Positions 9,605-21,531 of a stretch of 64,000 nucleotides of DNA are shown piece by piece. The DNA comes from Arthrinium phaeospermum. Taxonomy: Eukaryota > Ascomycota > Sordariomycetes > Amphisphaeriales > Apiosporaceae. Position 1 is the stretch's first letter. Each line of letters opens with the position of its first letter. The DNA is taken from contig QYRS01000002.1 of NCBI GenBank assembly GCA_006503535.1, forward strand, positions 2,542,001 through 2,606,000. The letters run 5' to 3'. The translations under genes and the position numbers were made by a program. The notes beneath the pieces were generated by a model. It saw nothing but the letters and a program-made list of their open reading frames with translations. It searched no databases and was not told the DNA's origin.

Positions 9605-11100
9605 ATGGACGACGAGGTTCAAAAGGTTTTAGACGATTTACATAGGCGCAACAAGGAAAACGAAAGGACAAAGCAAGAGAGGCTACAAGAATGGGAAGAA
9701 GTAAAGGGGCAGAGCCGGGAATGGCGAGAACGAATGGAGCGAGACGTTTGGGATCTCGAAGCCTGGACCAACGACAGATGGGCCCGTCAGACTTTTGGCG
9801 GCCTCTACACGGCCGAGTTCTTCCCCGAACCCGACACGGCCGAGTATCAGGGAGAGGAGGATCCTGCCAAACGGACGTCCCCTTCCGCATCCCGCCAACA
9901 AACAAAAGATGTCGCAAAGGAAAAGCAGACCAAAACAGAGGCCAAGAAACAGGCCAAGAAACAGACCAAGAAACAGACCAAGAAACAGACTAAGAAACAG
10001 ACCAAGGAACGGGCGAAGAAGGATCATGGCCGCGGCGATGTCTACCATCCGCCCACGTCACATCGTCGTCCGTACTTCGCCTGGATTGACAAGCCCACCT
10101 GGCCGAGCGACAGCCGACAACTTCTGTCCCAACTGCACCAGTCTTGGTCGCCATGGTACTCGTCCCTCGACACGGGCAGCCCGGCGCTCAACGGCCTGCT
10201 CCTCGCCGGGGCGCTGGCCCTCCTCGTCTACTACCGGCGCGGCGTCCGGTCCGTCCTGACGACGAGCGCGCAGCTGCTGTACGTGGCGCTGTGGCTCGTG
10301 GCGGTCCTGGCCTCGGAGACGGAGCGGCTATTGGTCGACGCCCTCTCCCGCGTCGTCGGCTTCGTCGCCGGCCTGCTGTACCGCGCGGCGCGGGACTATG
10401 TCGTCCTCCCTGTCGTCCTACCGATAGCGCGCTGGCTCGGGCGCATGCTCCGCGATATTGTCTACGGGGTCACCGCCACCGTGGCGGTATCATGGATCTT
10501 GTACGGGACGTGGCTGGTACTGCAGCGGATCGTGTCCGTCTACCTCGCGGGCGCGGCCGCCCTCGTTGGGGGCGTATGGGCGCTCCAGGCGTATGTCGTG
10601 GGGCCCATGATACGCCCCGTGGGCGAGCGGGTCGGGCCCCGTGTTTACTGGGTCGCCGTCGCCATCCTCGCCATCTGGGCCGCGTACGGGGCGATGGGGA
10701 TGGCGAGCCAGATGGCGAGCCTGTGGTGCTGGTTTACTGCTGCTTCCCCCCACTCAGAGACTCCGCCCCTCTCGTTCTTGGAGATCTCCAAGCTGGACCC
10801 GGAGCTGGACCTCGGGCACGTCGTCGTGCGAACGGTCCGGGACGCCCTCGGGGCCCACGTCGACGAGAGGCTCTTTGCGTTCTTCGACGCGGGCCAGTGG
10901 GAGAAGCGGTTCATGGACTGGTTCGTGGATCTGGGGTATGTGCTCAGACCTTGCCGGTACCCGGGCTGCGTGATTCCGGATGCAGAGTGGTGAGTTGGAC
11001 TCCAGTTAAGCTATCTCTTTGCGTGGTTTTGTGTTTTAACAATGTTTCTAGGCCCCCAGCGTCCGGTCCAAATCATGATCTTGCCGTAATATACTTGTAA
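9605..11100 (+). CDS. Unrecognised multi-span membrane protein with Lys/Gln repeat
   Basis: I do not recognise the family. The N-terminus (about 1-60) is a charged helix likely to form a coiled coil. It is followed by an acidic patch and a Lys/Gln-rich tandem repeat (residues about 113-136). From about residue 200 there are several hydrophobic segments, such as LNGLLLAGALALLVYY, YVALWLVAVLA, VAVSWILYGTWLVL, LAGAAALVGGVWALQAYVV and VYWVAVAILAIWAAYG, so five or six membrane spans are likely. The C-terminal domain is soluble and ends near CRYPGCVIPDAEW. The in-frame TGA at 10991 overlaps a perfect GTGAGT donor. An intron 10990-11051 (TTCTAG acceptor) extends the protein to 477 residues ending at TAA 11098-11100; without it the protein is 462 residues. 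I favour the spliced form. Confidence 0.7.
9941..10012 (+). repeat. 12-bp coding tandem repeat, six copies
   Basis: Six consecutive 12-bp units of the form RCCAAGAAACAG encode a four-residue repeat of Ala/Thr-Lys-Lys-Gln inside the membrane protein gene. The last two units carry substitutions and the middle four are nearly identical. The period is a multiple of three, so copy-number changes would keep the frame. The charge (two Lys per unit) suggests a cytosolic, nucleic-acid or phospholipid-facing segment. Confidence 0.9.
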
Positions 11101-11499
11101 TGTGTTGGTTGTTATGTGGTACCAACACCTTGGGCCAATTTGCTTTGTTCGTCTTCCTGTTATCTGTTGCAGAGTATTTCCTCGGGGCCTGATGTCTTAA
11201 CCGTCATTTGGATGACATCTTTCGTCGGGTGTCATTCTCCGGCAGCAAACTGGGGGAGGAGAGGAGACAGCTGCTATGCTGCGCGCCTGACTTATTGCGT
11301 TGATACTGGCATGGTTGGCAGAGCGAGATGTGTCAGCTTGAAACTTCAGCAGCCGCCATCGACAAGCATATTGGCCGCGGCTCATATCGTATTTGTGTGT
11401 TCATTTCTCGTAAGAATCGTATAATCCACCCCCTTTCCAACCTCCAACCCCATAGGCGTTGCGTCTTCCTCCCCCTTCTCCTCTATTTGCGCTCCCCTC
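11101..11499. other. Convergent 3' spacer
   Basis: About 400 bp between the membrane protein gene (+) and PSF2 (-), holding both 3' UTRs. Short open frames here lack family resemblance. A TC/CCT-rich tract occurs at about 11455-11560 and continues into the end of the PSF2 coding sequence. Confidence 0.55.
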
Positions 11500-12425
11500 T
11501 CAAAACTCCATCTCCTCGTCACTATCCTCAAACTCCCCTCCTCTTCCTCCACCGTACCTGCCACCTCCCCCACCGTTCGCCTCCTCGTCGCGCCTCGTCG
11601 CCTCCGCGCTGGCGCCGAGCTTGCGCACGCCGTCGACGACGCCCAGGACGAACCCGCGGCTCTCGGCCAGCTCCATGGCGCCCACGCCCCGGAGAACGAC
11701 GACGCCGCCGCCGCCCTCGAGGGACTGCGTGCTGCCGCGCATCTTGGCGGCGCGGACCTCCTGGAGGTCGCGCAGCAGGGACCGGACCTCGGCCTGCGCG
11801 GGCACGTCGTCGGCGGCGTGGGCCAGCAGGGCCTCGGCGAGCTCGAGCCAGTGGTAGGGCAGGTAGCCCGCGGGTGCGTCGGCGGTGCAGGACGGCAGGA
11901 AGGGCGGGGCGAGGCGCGGGTCGTCGCCCGGCTTGGGCGCCTCCCGCGTGCTGCGGATGTTCTCTTGGTAGGGGCGGGCGCGGCCCGTCCGGCCGTCGGC
12001 GCGGGTCGGGGGCGGCGGCGGCGGCGAGAAGGCCTGCGGGTCGACGTTGGTCTCGTGGTGGATGATGTCGGCGAGCGAGGCCGGGTGCAGCCAGGCGGGC
12101 GGGACGATGTTGGCGCGGCGTTGCTTTTTGAGGAGCAGGGCTAGCCAGAGAGGCATCTGCGCGCGGTGCGGCGGGCGGAGCGCGGGGGTGTCGCCCTGCA
12201 GTTGAGTGGTCTCGGTCTCAGTTTGCGATCCTCATACATATAGCGGCATCGTGATCGGAGGGCATGGTCGGATGGTGGGGTAAAAAGTTGGGGGATCGGG
12301 AATTGTCATACACTTAGCAATGGGATGGATTCGAGCCTTTGGCGCGGTACGATAGTGACCATTTCCATTTCGCAGAGAAAGGCAACCTCGGTGGGCACGA
12401 GGCCCTGTGGTAACGGAAGAGCCAT
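11500..12425 (-). CDS. PSF2: GINS complex subunit Psf2
   Basis: Two exons (12425-12312 and 12195-11500) give 269 residues. Exon 1 carries the conserved N-terminus ([20 protein letters not shown]). Exon 2 starts with [19 protein letters not shown] and continues through [14 protein letters not shown] and [14 protein letters not shown], then [19 protein letters not shown]. These are the marks of Psf2, which with Sld5, Psf1 and Psf3 forms GINS, part of the CMG replicative helicase at nuclear replication forks. The ATG at 12156 (MPLWLA) that a naive reading would choose lies inside a conserved helix, so exon 1 is required. The C-terminal 50 residues (Gly-rich, then acidic EDSDEE) extend the usual Psf2 length of about 200 residues and look disordered. 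A Pro/Arg-rich loop (about residues 90-130) is also longer than usual. Confidence 0.93.
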
Positions 12426-12954
12426 GTCGGTACGATTGGCTGCTCTTGGTTCTTGGGTTTCGCTACGATCTTGAATCTTTGGGAGACGCGACCCAGGACG
12501 CGAAAGTGGGATGAAATGTTAATTAGAGGCCGTGCACTCACTCCCCCGAGGCTTATGGAGGGGTCCCCCGTAGCTAAGTAGGTAGCTCTTCAACGATCTA
12601 CTTCTGTAGCTCTCTCCCCTCACTCAACCATGCAACTGGGATGAACCATGCCGATCTATTCGCTTTCACTCATGTATTGATATTCGAGTCTTGATGCAGG
12701 ATACGAGCTGGTATTGCCTCGAAATCTTTGTTGTTGGGAGGCATTGGCAGGTAACCATGAGTTCTTTTCTCCTCTATATGTACAAGATAGCAATCCGCCT
12801 TTACGAGTGCCGAGGCTTGCTTGTTTAATCAAGTCTAATCTCTAGGTACAGGTGTAGTTGGACTATGAAACCGAGGTCAATGGTATTCCCGTCCCATTCT
12901 CACATAGTCCTCTCTTTGCCTGACACTACCGAGAAATCAATTCATTTCTGTCGA
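12426..12954. other. Spacer: PSF2 promoter and aldo-keto reductase 3' end
   Basis: 529 bp between the PSF2 start codon and the reductase stop codon on the same strand. No coding sequence is apparent. A short inverted motif GTAGCTAAGTAGGTAGCT occurs at about 12570-12588, part of the family of TAGGTA-like motifs seen elsewhere in the window. Confidence 0.5.
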
Positions 12955-14088
12955 TTACGCGAAAATGCGAATCGGCGTTGAGAGCGTGGCCGGGTTGTTG
13001 AACCGCAGATCGATGTTGAGGCCGGAGATCTGGTTGATCTCGTCCTCGGTGAGATCGAAGGAGCAGCAGTCCAGGTTCTGCTTCAAGCGGTCCACGTTGT
13101 TCGACTTGGGGATGACGATGACGTTTCGCTGGGTGCACCAGCGCAGCAGGACCTGGCCGGGGGACTTGCCGTGCTTCTCGGCGATGCTCTTGACCACATC
13201 GGTCTCGAAGAGCGGCTTGGCGCTCTTGGCCTTCTCGTGGTCCATCTCGAGGAAGCTGAGAGGGCCAAAGGTGGAGTAGCCCGTGACCTGGATGTTGTTG
13301 TCCTGCGCCAGCTTGACCAGGTCGGGTTGGGTGAGGTAGGGGTGGTGCTCAATCTGCAGCACAGATGGGGGGATCTTGGCGTAGGACAGCAGATCGGTGA
13401 TGAGCTGGGCACTGAAGTTGGAGATACCAATTGACTTGACGGTTCCGTTGTGGACCAGCTCCTCCAGGGCACCCCACGTCTCGCTCACCGGGACCGGGTC
13501 CAGAGGGGTAACCTTGGTCTGCTCCTTGTCGGTCCAAAAGCAGGGCCAGCGCATTTCCTCGAAGGGGATGAACTTCAAGGAGATGGGGAAGTGGATCAAG
13601 AACAGGTCCAGGTAGCCCAATCCCCAGGCCTCGTTTTCCAGCTTGGCCATTTGCAGAGCATTCTCCCTCTGTTGATGGGGAAAGGGGCGGGGTTAGCATG
13701 GGTTTGACGCAGCAATAAGAGACGTGCTAGTCGGAGACCAACGGAATTCCCACCTTCTTGTAGTTGCACCACAGCTTCGATGTGATGAAGAGGTCTTCTC
13801 GCTTCACGAGACCGTCCTTGATAGCTCTCTGGACACCCTGGCCGGCTTCAGCACTGTTGGTGTAGTCCCAGGCACCATCGAAGTGTCTGTAGCCGCATTT
13901 GATGGCATCGTAAACGGTATCAGCGCAAGACTCGCGAGGGACCTTCCAGAGACCAAAGCCCACGATAGGCATTTTCTAGAGGCGCCGTTCGTGAGCACTC
14001 AATATCGTACCTAAGGACGAACTTAAAGTCATCATTGGCTAGGTGTACTTACATGGCCGGAAGCCAGCTTGAGTGAGGGAACTGCCAT
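12955..14088 (-). CDS. xyl1: NAD(P)H-dependent D-xylose reductase-type aldo-keto reductase
   Basis: Exons 14088-14053, 13975-13754 and 13668-12955 join to 323 residues, the normal size for fungal xylose reductases. The catalytic tetrad of the aldo-keto reductase family is complete: D45, Y50, K79 and H112. The N-terminal hairpin and [13 protein letters not shown] strand, the GISNF motif, and the coenzyme-binding IPKSNNVDR near residue 270 are all present. The PLSFLEM segment is typical of xylose reductases. The enzyme should reduce D-xylose to xylitol in the cytosol at the head of fungal pentose catabolism; L-arabinose and glycerol-type substrates are possible too. Introns follow codons 12 and 86, in phase 0. 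The gene diverges from the Dal5-like permease about 1 kb away. Substrate is inferred from motif similarity. Confidence 0.92.
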
Positions 14089-15134
14089 CTTGCTTGCCGA
14101 AGTTGCGATTTTGCGAATGGAGCTGAGCATGTAGTTGGTGAATGGGCTGGTGGGAGAAAGATGAGAGAATAAGAAGAAGAAGAAAAGAGACGAAACTGGA
14201 ATGGCCTCGGGATTAAATCAAGTACATACTGCTCCGACGACGGCAAGTTGCGGCTGCTACAGGACTCTTTTGTTGATTCTACTGGCGCGCGAGTATCGTT
14301 TCATGACATGATTCCATGACGTTGGGACGACTCAATCCCGCTACTGGTGGGGTTTTGCGGGGGTTGGTGCCGCTCAAGGGGGGGTTAGCAGGGTATTGAC
14401 TGTATCTGAGAGATATACTATTTATCCATCGCACGCTAGCGGCCGGTTAAATAGGTTTTACACGCTATTGGCGTTTGACAATGTCTTGAAGATTGAGTAA
14501 TAATAGGCGCTCGATATACAGGTACGATGAGATCTCTTGGCCAGGTACACAACTAACTGATGCGGGGTTCGGCGTTCGTAATCAGAGTGCCCAACAAAGG
14601 TGGGATAACAACAATATCATCTGCATACCTCTCTGGGTTGGGTTAACTAAACAAATGCATAGCAGCATCCCGACCACTCAGTCGGTAATATTCGCCTTCT
14701 GCAATCGTTGCAGAACCACCGAAGATTGGCATCGCAACATGAAGTGGTGGGCAGCTGCCTTTGATCGGAGCGCACCCACGGCTCGGTAGTGATAGCGATT
14801 GGGGTGTTGGCTGGATTGGGAAGCTCTCGCATCCCAAGAAAGATAAGTGTCGCTGCTTGTTTGGTGCTATTGGCTGTATCCAGATCACCTCATCGACACC
14901 CGGCGAAACGTGCCTGCTGTAGAGTTACAAGGTGTGAAGATGAGGGGTGATGTTGGATTCGGTCTGCTGGTGCGCAATGATGCGACTCTCTAAAGAGCCC
15001 TATATTCGTGGCCGTTTCGTTGCGAAAAGAAAGGCAAAACCCCTAGGTACTAACATAATGTTCAGTTGCTCATTCCGAACATAATTTGTCTCGTTTATCT
15101 ATGAGCAAACGATGCGGCATTGCGTGAAACGGTT
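14089..15134. promoter_or_regulatory. Divergent promoter, xylose reductase / Dal5-like permease, with GATA-like sites
   Basis: About 1.05 kb between outward-facing start codons. Several HGATAR-type sites of the kind bound by fungal nitrogen GATA factors (AreA/NIT2) lie on the permease side: AGATAA at 14841-14846 and TTATCT (reverse) at 15095-15100, with TTATCC near 14421. Multiple GATA sites fit a nitrogen-regulated permease. A TATA-like stretch TATACTATTTAT occurs at about 14413. Roles are inferred. Confidence 0.5.
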
Positions 15135-17049
15135 ATGCGAATAATGGACGAGAAAACCCTCCAACCTACCCGGGCTGCCGGAGTTGGCGATAAGGCCGAC
15201 CGCCCCAGAATTGCTCGCCGGACATCATCAAAAGACTTGGATGAAACGTATGAGCTGTATCAACGGCAGGAAACATCGCAGGATGTTGGCATTTTGGAAG
15301 CGCGCCGGGTTTTGCGCAAGATCGACTGGCACATCCTGCCCTTGCTGATGGGCACCTACATGCTTCAGTTCCTCGACAAGTCCAGCATCAACTTCGCCGT
15401 CGTCTTCGGCCTGAAGAAGGGGACCAATCTGCAGAACCAGGACTATGCGTGGCTATCTTCCATCTTCTACTTTGGTTTGTTCTATTCTACTGGCGGCAAC
15501 TGAGATCGAGACCGATTGGCTGACTTTCGCCAACTCAAGGCTATCTGTTTGCTCAATACCCAGCAGGCTATCTTCTCCAACGCCTCCCCACCGCAAAGTT
15601 CATTGGCTCAACGATTATTGGTAGAATACTTTTATTTCCTCCCTGTGTCCCCCAGAGTACCTCCTGTAGTGCGAGTTCTGACGCATCATGCCAGTCTGGG
15701 GCGTCCTCCTGATCACCACTCCAGCATGCACCAACTTCGCCGGCATCGCCGCCAACCGCTTCCTGCTGGGCGTCTCCGAGGCCGTCGTCAACCCGGGCTT
15801 CGTCCTGGTCATGTCCATGTGGTACCGGGGCGCCGAGCAGCCGCTGCGCCTCGTGACGTACTACAGCATGAACGGCGCGGCGGGCGTCTTCGGCGGCCTG
15901 CTCGGCTACGCCATCGGCCACATCACCTCGGGCGCCCTGCCCGGCCAGTGGATGTACATCTTCCTCATCTTCGGCGCCGTCAGCCTGGCCTGGGGCGTCG
16001 TGTTTCTGGCCTGGATGCCGGACCTGCCGTCGCGCGCCCGCTTCCTCGCGCCGCCCGAGCGGGTCGTCGCCGTCGAGCGGGTCGCCGCGAACCGCCAGGG
16101 GGTCAAGAATCACCACTTCAAGGCGTACCAGATGTGGCAGTGCCTCCGGGACCCCAAGACCTGGATCCTCTTCGTCATGTCCATCGCGGCCCAGATCCCG
16201 AATGCGTCGCAATCGAGCGTGGGTCCTTCTTGTCACCGAGGCTGGATGAGCCATCAGGCTGACCACATGATAGTTTCAATCCATCATCCTGGAGACTTTT
16301 GGATTCGACGCACTCGAGACCCAATACATGCAGATACCTGGCAGTGTCATCCAAGTCGTCTCGCTCTTGCTAGGAGGCTGGATCTCGTCCCGCTGGCCGA
16401 ACATGCGCTGTGCCATGATGTTCACTGGAAACCTAGCATGTGTTATCTGCGGTACGTTTATTGCTACCCCTATCCCGAGTAGGCTAGGGGACTGACAAAT
16501 ATTATACATTAAGGCGCTGTCCTCGTTGGTCTCGACCCAGGGCCGGACGGAACGCATAACAAATGGGGCCGGCTCGTCGCCCTCTGGCTCTGCTCGCTGC
16601 AGTCAGTTGGCTTCAGCCTTAGCCTCACCATGGTCAGCAGCAACGTCGCGGGCTACACCAAAAAGCAACTAACTGGCGCGTTTGTCTTTGTCGGGTACTG
16701 CGTGGGAAACATCATCGGACCGCAGACATTCATCGAGAAGGAAGCCCCTTTATACACCTCTGCATATATCGCGTAAGTAACCGGACGAGCCGACCCCAGG
16801 TGGCATTTCTTGATCTTGTGGCTTACTAACTAACCACTTTCTCTGCCATCAAGCGTTCTGACTGGATACTCGATCAAAACGATCATGGTCGCCGTTCTAT
16901 ACTTTTACATGTGGACTATCAACAAGAAGCGGGACCGAGAAGCCATGGAATCAGGACAGCTTCCCGAAGAAGAGGAGAAGCAGGCGGTCGAGCTTGGGAT
17001 GCAGGACGTCACAGAGTTGGATAACAAGGGCTTCCGGTACAGCTTGTAG
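15135..17049 (+). CDS. MFS transporter, allantoate permease (Dal5-like) family
   Basis: Six exons (15135-15474, 15540-15620, 15695-16218, 16274-16451, 16514-16772, 16854-17049) give 525 residues; a second in-frame ATG is at 15144. The protein is a 12-span major facilitator of the anion:cation symporter/Dal5 branch. It shows KIDWHILPLLMGTYMLQFLDK at the first helix, ACTNFAGIAANRFLLGVSEA, MWYRGAEQP, FGFDALETQYMQIPGSVIQ and GNIIGPQTF, all diagnostic of this family. Members import allantoate, ureidosuccinate, nicotinate, vitamins or other carboxylates across the plasma membrane; the substrate here cannot be named. The GATA-like upstream sites fit nitrogen control. It converges on a Zn2Cys6 regulator that could control it. 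The TTG 15 bases upstream of the first ATG is not a start. Confidence 0.92.
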
Positions 17050-17776
17050 GAACCTGGCATTCAGGTATTAGCAACAAGAAACGAACTTTTTGGACATACG
17101 TATAGGGTAGTTGCAGTATCCACGCTGCAACCGATCACTAAAAACATGTGTTTGATCATTGCACTTGTATGTCAAACCTCAACTTCCTTTGAGCCCCTGG
17201 GTCTATCGAATTAGATCTACATCTAATATTCAATAACTAGGCCCAGTAGCCAGTAAGTTGTAAGTCCTCGCAATTAACCCACCTATTACGAATATAAACT
17301 TGTCTCCTACAAGCTCATGTCCCAAGCAGAAGAGAGTCTCGTACTCAGCAAAGTATGTCACCCCCTTTTTGTTGTGGGAACTAGGAAAAAGGGGCGAGGG
17401 TGTTCGGTCGGTCCTCGACATCGATGAGTATAGCAAGACGAAACTGCTTAGGGGATCAACTACGTAGTACTCATAAAAGCATCCTGGATGCAGAAAACGA
17501 CTTCTGGGCGTTTTAGTTGTTCGATTGTGTTAGTCATGTCGTCGTGCGGCGCAGCCCGTCCCTTTTACCAGAAGCGGTAAAGGGCTAAGGCATGAGCCGT
17601 AGAATATAGTAATACTCTATAAATAGCTGTCTATACGCGCTTGAGATACTCCACAAATATGAGACTATAGTAAGGGTAGATCGCCGAGCATCAACATTAT
17701 ATACGGGTAGGTGTATCACCCACAGTGAGAAGATTACCCCGAGAATAGATCCGGTAAATTCAAATTGCTCAAGCGC
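17050..17776. other. Convergent 3' spacer with A+T-rich stretch
   Basis: About 730 bp between the permease and the Zn2Cys6 gene, both ending here. The part from about 17590 to 17770 is A+T-rich and non-coding. No repeat or RNA gene is recognised. Confidence 0.55.
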
Positions 17777-19384
17777 TTAATTTAAATCCTCCCCAAACAG
17801 CACGTCCGGTATCACCAGCGTCCCCGCCCCCGGCGCCGGCAGCAGCCCGATCTGCTGCTGGCACCAGACGATGGCCTCGCGCCCCTCGGGGATCTGGCAG
17901 ACGGGCGTGGCCTCGAGGATGCGCGAGAGCTCCCGGATGAGCTCCTGGGCGACGCTGCCCATGGCCCAGCAGCCGCCGGCGGCCTGGTGGTCCTCCTCCT
18001 TGCGGAACATGCGGTAGAAGACGACGCCGACGTGCAGCAGGACGAAGAGGGCCATGGTGTCCATGGCGATGACGAGGTTCAGGAACTCGAGCCCCGTCGT
18101 CGTCACGAGCGACAGGCAGAAGCCCTGCGGCAGGTTCAGCGCCTCCACCACGAAGCTCAGCTTCACCTGCGCGATGATGAGCCGGTACATGGGCACCTCG
18201 GCGCACAGGTAGCCCAGCGGCGACGCGTGCGGGGCGGCGGCGGCGTCTTCGGTGTGGCTGGAGGAGAAGTTGGTGCGTATCTGCTGGCTGACGCTGGTGA
18301 GGCGCTCCATGGCGAGCCTGGTGTCAAACCCAATAAAGTCGAGCGTGAGAGGATCCTTTAGCAGTCTGTCGACGGCCGCCCGAATGTCGGACGGACTGTT
18401 CATGGTCCACCGGATATTGGTGAGCAGGATGTTGTAGGTCTCGAGAAGGATGTCGAAAAAGGTATTGAAGCGTCGTTGTATGTTGTTCTGGTGGCTGTCT
18501 AGTCCGCCGGCTGCATCGGAAGCGATTTCGCTTTTCAGCATGGACAGGTTGCGTTTCTCCACGATGATGCCGCGGTGATATAGTACGTGGGTGTTGTTGG
18601 TGGCCGACAGTATCGACAGCTGCTGGCGGAACTGGATGCTCGCGCGGTTGCTGAACCCGAGGGCGGCGCTTACATACTTGGACGAGGCGGGACCCTGGGT
18701 CTGGTGCGCAAGGTCCGTCGCCGCGATGGCAAGTATCCCGTTCAGCAGGTAGCCCTCCCCTAGCGCTGTCCGCGGAAGCTCCTCTTGCAGGTAGCGTTGG
18801 TCCTCGGGGATGCCGTAGAAGCCCATCCACGTCTTGGTGGTCCATTGGTGCATCAGCTCGAGCTCGAGCCGTCTGTCGTATAGGGGCTCCCCAGATAACG
18901 GCGGTTGGCTTGGGCTGGATGGAAGCTTGGGGGCGGCTGGTGCGAGACCTGGAGGGGGGACTGATGGCGGCTGTTTCCTCACAAGCTTTTGTGTCTTCGG
19001 CTTGGGGCGAGCCGCCGAAGCCGCAGCCTGCTTCTTGAGTCGCGCTTCTTCAAGCTCTTCCGGGGTGGGATATTTGCATTCGGCCTCCCGCAACACACAA
19101 TTGGTGCAAGGTGGACCTTTTTCGTCACACTGGTATCGATATTAGCCCTAATTGTTGTCGCCTTACATACGCCCAAAAGCTGTAGGTCGTTGCTGTTGGT
19201 CGAATACCTAATACGGTGCTTATGCGTGCGTATGTGTCTCTGGCCACGCAGCAGCCGAAACCGACGACAAAAGAATACGAAAGGTTGTCTCTGAATATAA
19301 GTAATACTCGCTTACCTTGACGTGCTTCTGTTTGCAAGAGTAGCATCCGTTACGGGACTTGTGGTGACTTCGTCGTTTATGCAT
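17777..19384 (-). CDS. Zn2Cys6 fungal transcription factor
   Basis: Exon 1 (19384-19316) and exon 2 (19129-17777) join to 473 residues. The Zn(II)2Cys6 binuclear cluster is complete: C14, C17, C24, C31, C34 and C41 with spacing CX2CX6CX6CX2CX6C. The 186-nt intron lies exactly between K23 and C24, so a gene finder that misses exon 1 would lose half of the zinc cluster. After a Pro/Lys-rich linker comes a helical regulatory region of the fungal DUF3468 kind (LMHQWTTKTWMGF, LLNGILAIAATDLAHQ). This architecture belongs to nuclear, GAL4-like DNA-binding activators or repressors. Its target genes are not shown; the convergent Dal5-like permease is the nearest candidate. The C-terminus is unusually rich in hydrophobic helices and ends with an acidic FGEDLN. 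Confidence 0.93.
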
Positions 19385-21531
19385 AATGGTACTTGCGGCG
19401 TAGCTAGACCCGGTGGAATGGATACTGGGGGTAATGTTACATATAATAATAGACTTTGCCGGGCTTGGTTTCCAAGAGGGGCAGATGCTCGGATATAAGA
19501 GAAGTCCACTGAAGGGCGGCAGGGGCTGGAAGACGGGAACCAAGGTGCGCAGGCCAAGCCGGACTTGCAGCTGATGCCGCTGTTGATTGGCGCCCGAGGC
19601 CACCCAGCTCCACGGAAAAGTGCCCTTCCATCGCAAGCCACTTCTCCAAAAGATGGGCCAACCCCTGCCTGCAGACGGCTTTCTTTACTAATGCATTCGG
19701 GACTTTCTACAGTGCTGCTTCGCTGAATCTATCCTCCCATCTTGTATGGCAACTTTTCCACGGCATCGGCCCTTATCCTGCTTTCTCCCCATGGTCGTAC
19801 AGTTCGAAACAGGGAAGGGAGGGGGGCCAGCCACCAGCCTATCTTGGAGAAAGCGAGTACCTTGAGACCTCTCTATTCCTATGCAGGTAATATGTCTCAT
19901 TGTCCAATGTTCTCTCTAGCCTTGTGGCCATGGCGTCATTTCTGGATATTGGCGCTCTCTTCTGGGCGCCAAGTGGTCAGAACGAACGCCGAAGACAGGG
20001 AAGAGAGGGACAGGATTGCTTCTCCCGTCCATATCGGCACCAAGCCCACCCTTTGAGGTATCCCGAGCTAGCCCAAACTAACCACCCGTACAGTAGGCAG
20101 TAGGTACTAGACACCCTCCCGTTTCCGACAGCTCCAACCCCACCTTCTCCCGGCGAACCCTTCATATGTAGTGTAAATTGCCTGCCCGGGTTTGTGGAGA
20201 AGATCTTGTTCGAGCGCTTCGACCTGCCATCGTTCGCGCTAAGGCAGCGTCAGCGAGAGATCCTGCCTTGGCGAGTCTCACCTGCCCCGTGAAAAGCGGT
20301 CGCAGGTTTAGGGCTGTAAGCAGGAAAAAGAAAAGAGAAAACCCTAGCAGTGATGATCAACTATCTACTACTAGTCGTGTTCCCATGTCATGGCCTGTCA
20401 GATTTCTGGGTGGATACACGAGATTTCTCGTCTCCTCTTTCGAGTAACACACTCGATGCTGTGCACCCTTTTCCCATGGGGGTCAGGCGACGCGAGCAAC
20501 TTATTTTAACTGCATGAGGAAGCCGATTGGGATACTTGGGCCGCAAGAATTTATGTTGCCTTTCGGAACACTCTAGAAGACAAAGAGTTGCAGGCATGGG
20601 TATCCTTTACGACAGCTGCATGTCTGACCGAGGAAATGCTAGCATCAGTATTTGCGAGATCCGATCAACCCTCTCACATCAATTCTGGTTCCACCAGGGA
20701 AATTCAAGATAAAACCACACGCATTCTGCACTGACTTCACTCTACCAGATGCTGGTATCACGAAGGGTACATCGTGTCGGTAGTTAAGGCGAATATACAC
20801 AGTTCACTTTTGTACAATACCACCAAAGCATGATACTTTGTAACTTCACCCTTATTTGACCAATGCCGAGTTTACGGGACGTCTCTCGCAAAGCTGTATA
20901 CAGAGAACGTACTGAATAACGGCTCGGTTGGGCTTCTAGTCAGCCAAGAATCAATATATTTGTGTATAATTTCCGTGAGGCATATGAACATGATTTCCTA
21001 GTCGTACGCCCTCCCCCTAACCGCCCGAGACAACCGGGGGTTTCCCGTTTGCCTCGGAGGCAATGGGTCCTGCAAGAAATGAACTCGTGGGATGTCGTAA
21101 AATCCGTCATCTCGTTTAGCAAACCACACAAACCCTCCAATATCACCCCTGGACGAGTAAAAGAGGGCTTGAAACTTACCGATGATGGAGGGGAAAGCGT
21201 ACAAGCACTTGGCTATCAGTGTTGAGTAGTGACTGTAACAATGTTATAGAAAAGGAGCCCATCGATCACATTCCGATATTTGATCATTGTCTCCTCCACA
21301 TAACGTTTATCATATAGTATACATCGTTGATCAATCTGACCCGCAAAGTTTATTCTTCCCTTCCAAGGGGTTCCATCTAGTATAAGGTATCACAAGTCTA
21401 TAACCGCAAGCAAGGGTATCAATTCTTCTCGTCTGGCCCACTGGTCCCATCGTCGACACGTTCCGATACCCCGTGGACGCTGGCACTACCATCACCGTCT
21501 TCGCGTCTTCGAAGCCCCTCCTGCTCCCTGT
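19385..21531. other. Long spacer without convincing gene
   Basis: About 2.1 kb between the regulator's start codon and the 3' end of the QDR-like exporter. Open frames are at most 104 codons, overlap on both strands and resemble no family. The right part of the promoter region of the regulator must lie next to 19385. A spliced small gene cannot be excluded, but I see no conserved block. Confidence 0.55.

Noticed and set aside
10144..11100. 318-codon plus frame overlapping the membrane protein gene
   Set aside because: Arg/Pro/Gly-rich out-of-frame reading of the same GC-rich exon; the in-frame product has clear membrane helices. Only its tail after 11052 is real, as the spliced C-terminus.
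11328..12065. 245-codon plus frame over PSF2
   Set aside because: Antisense to firmly recognised PSF2 exon 2; almost only Arg, Pro and Ala.
15516..16266. Large frames on both strands over the permease exon 3
   Set aside because: Out-of-frame shadows; the permease frame carries all family motifs and correct intron phases.
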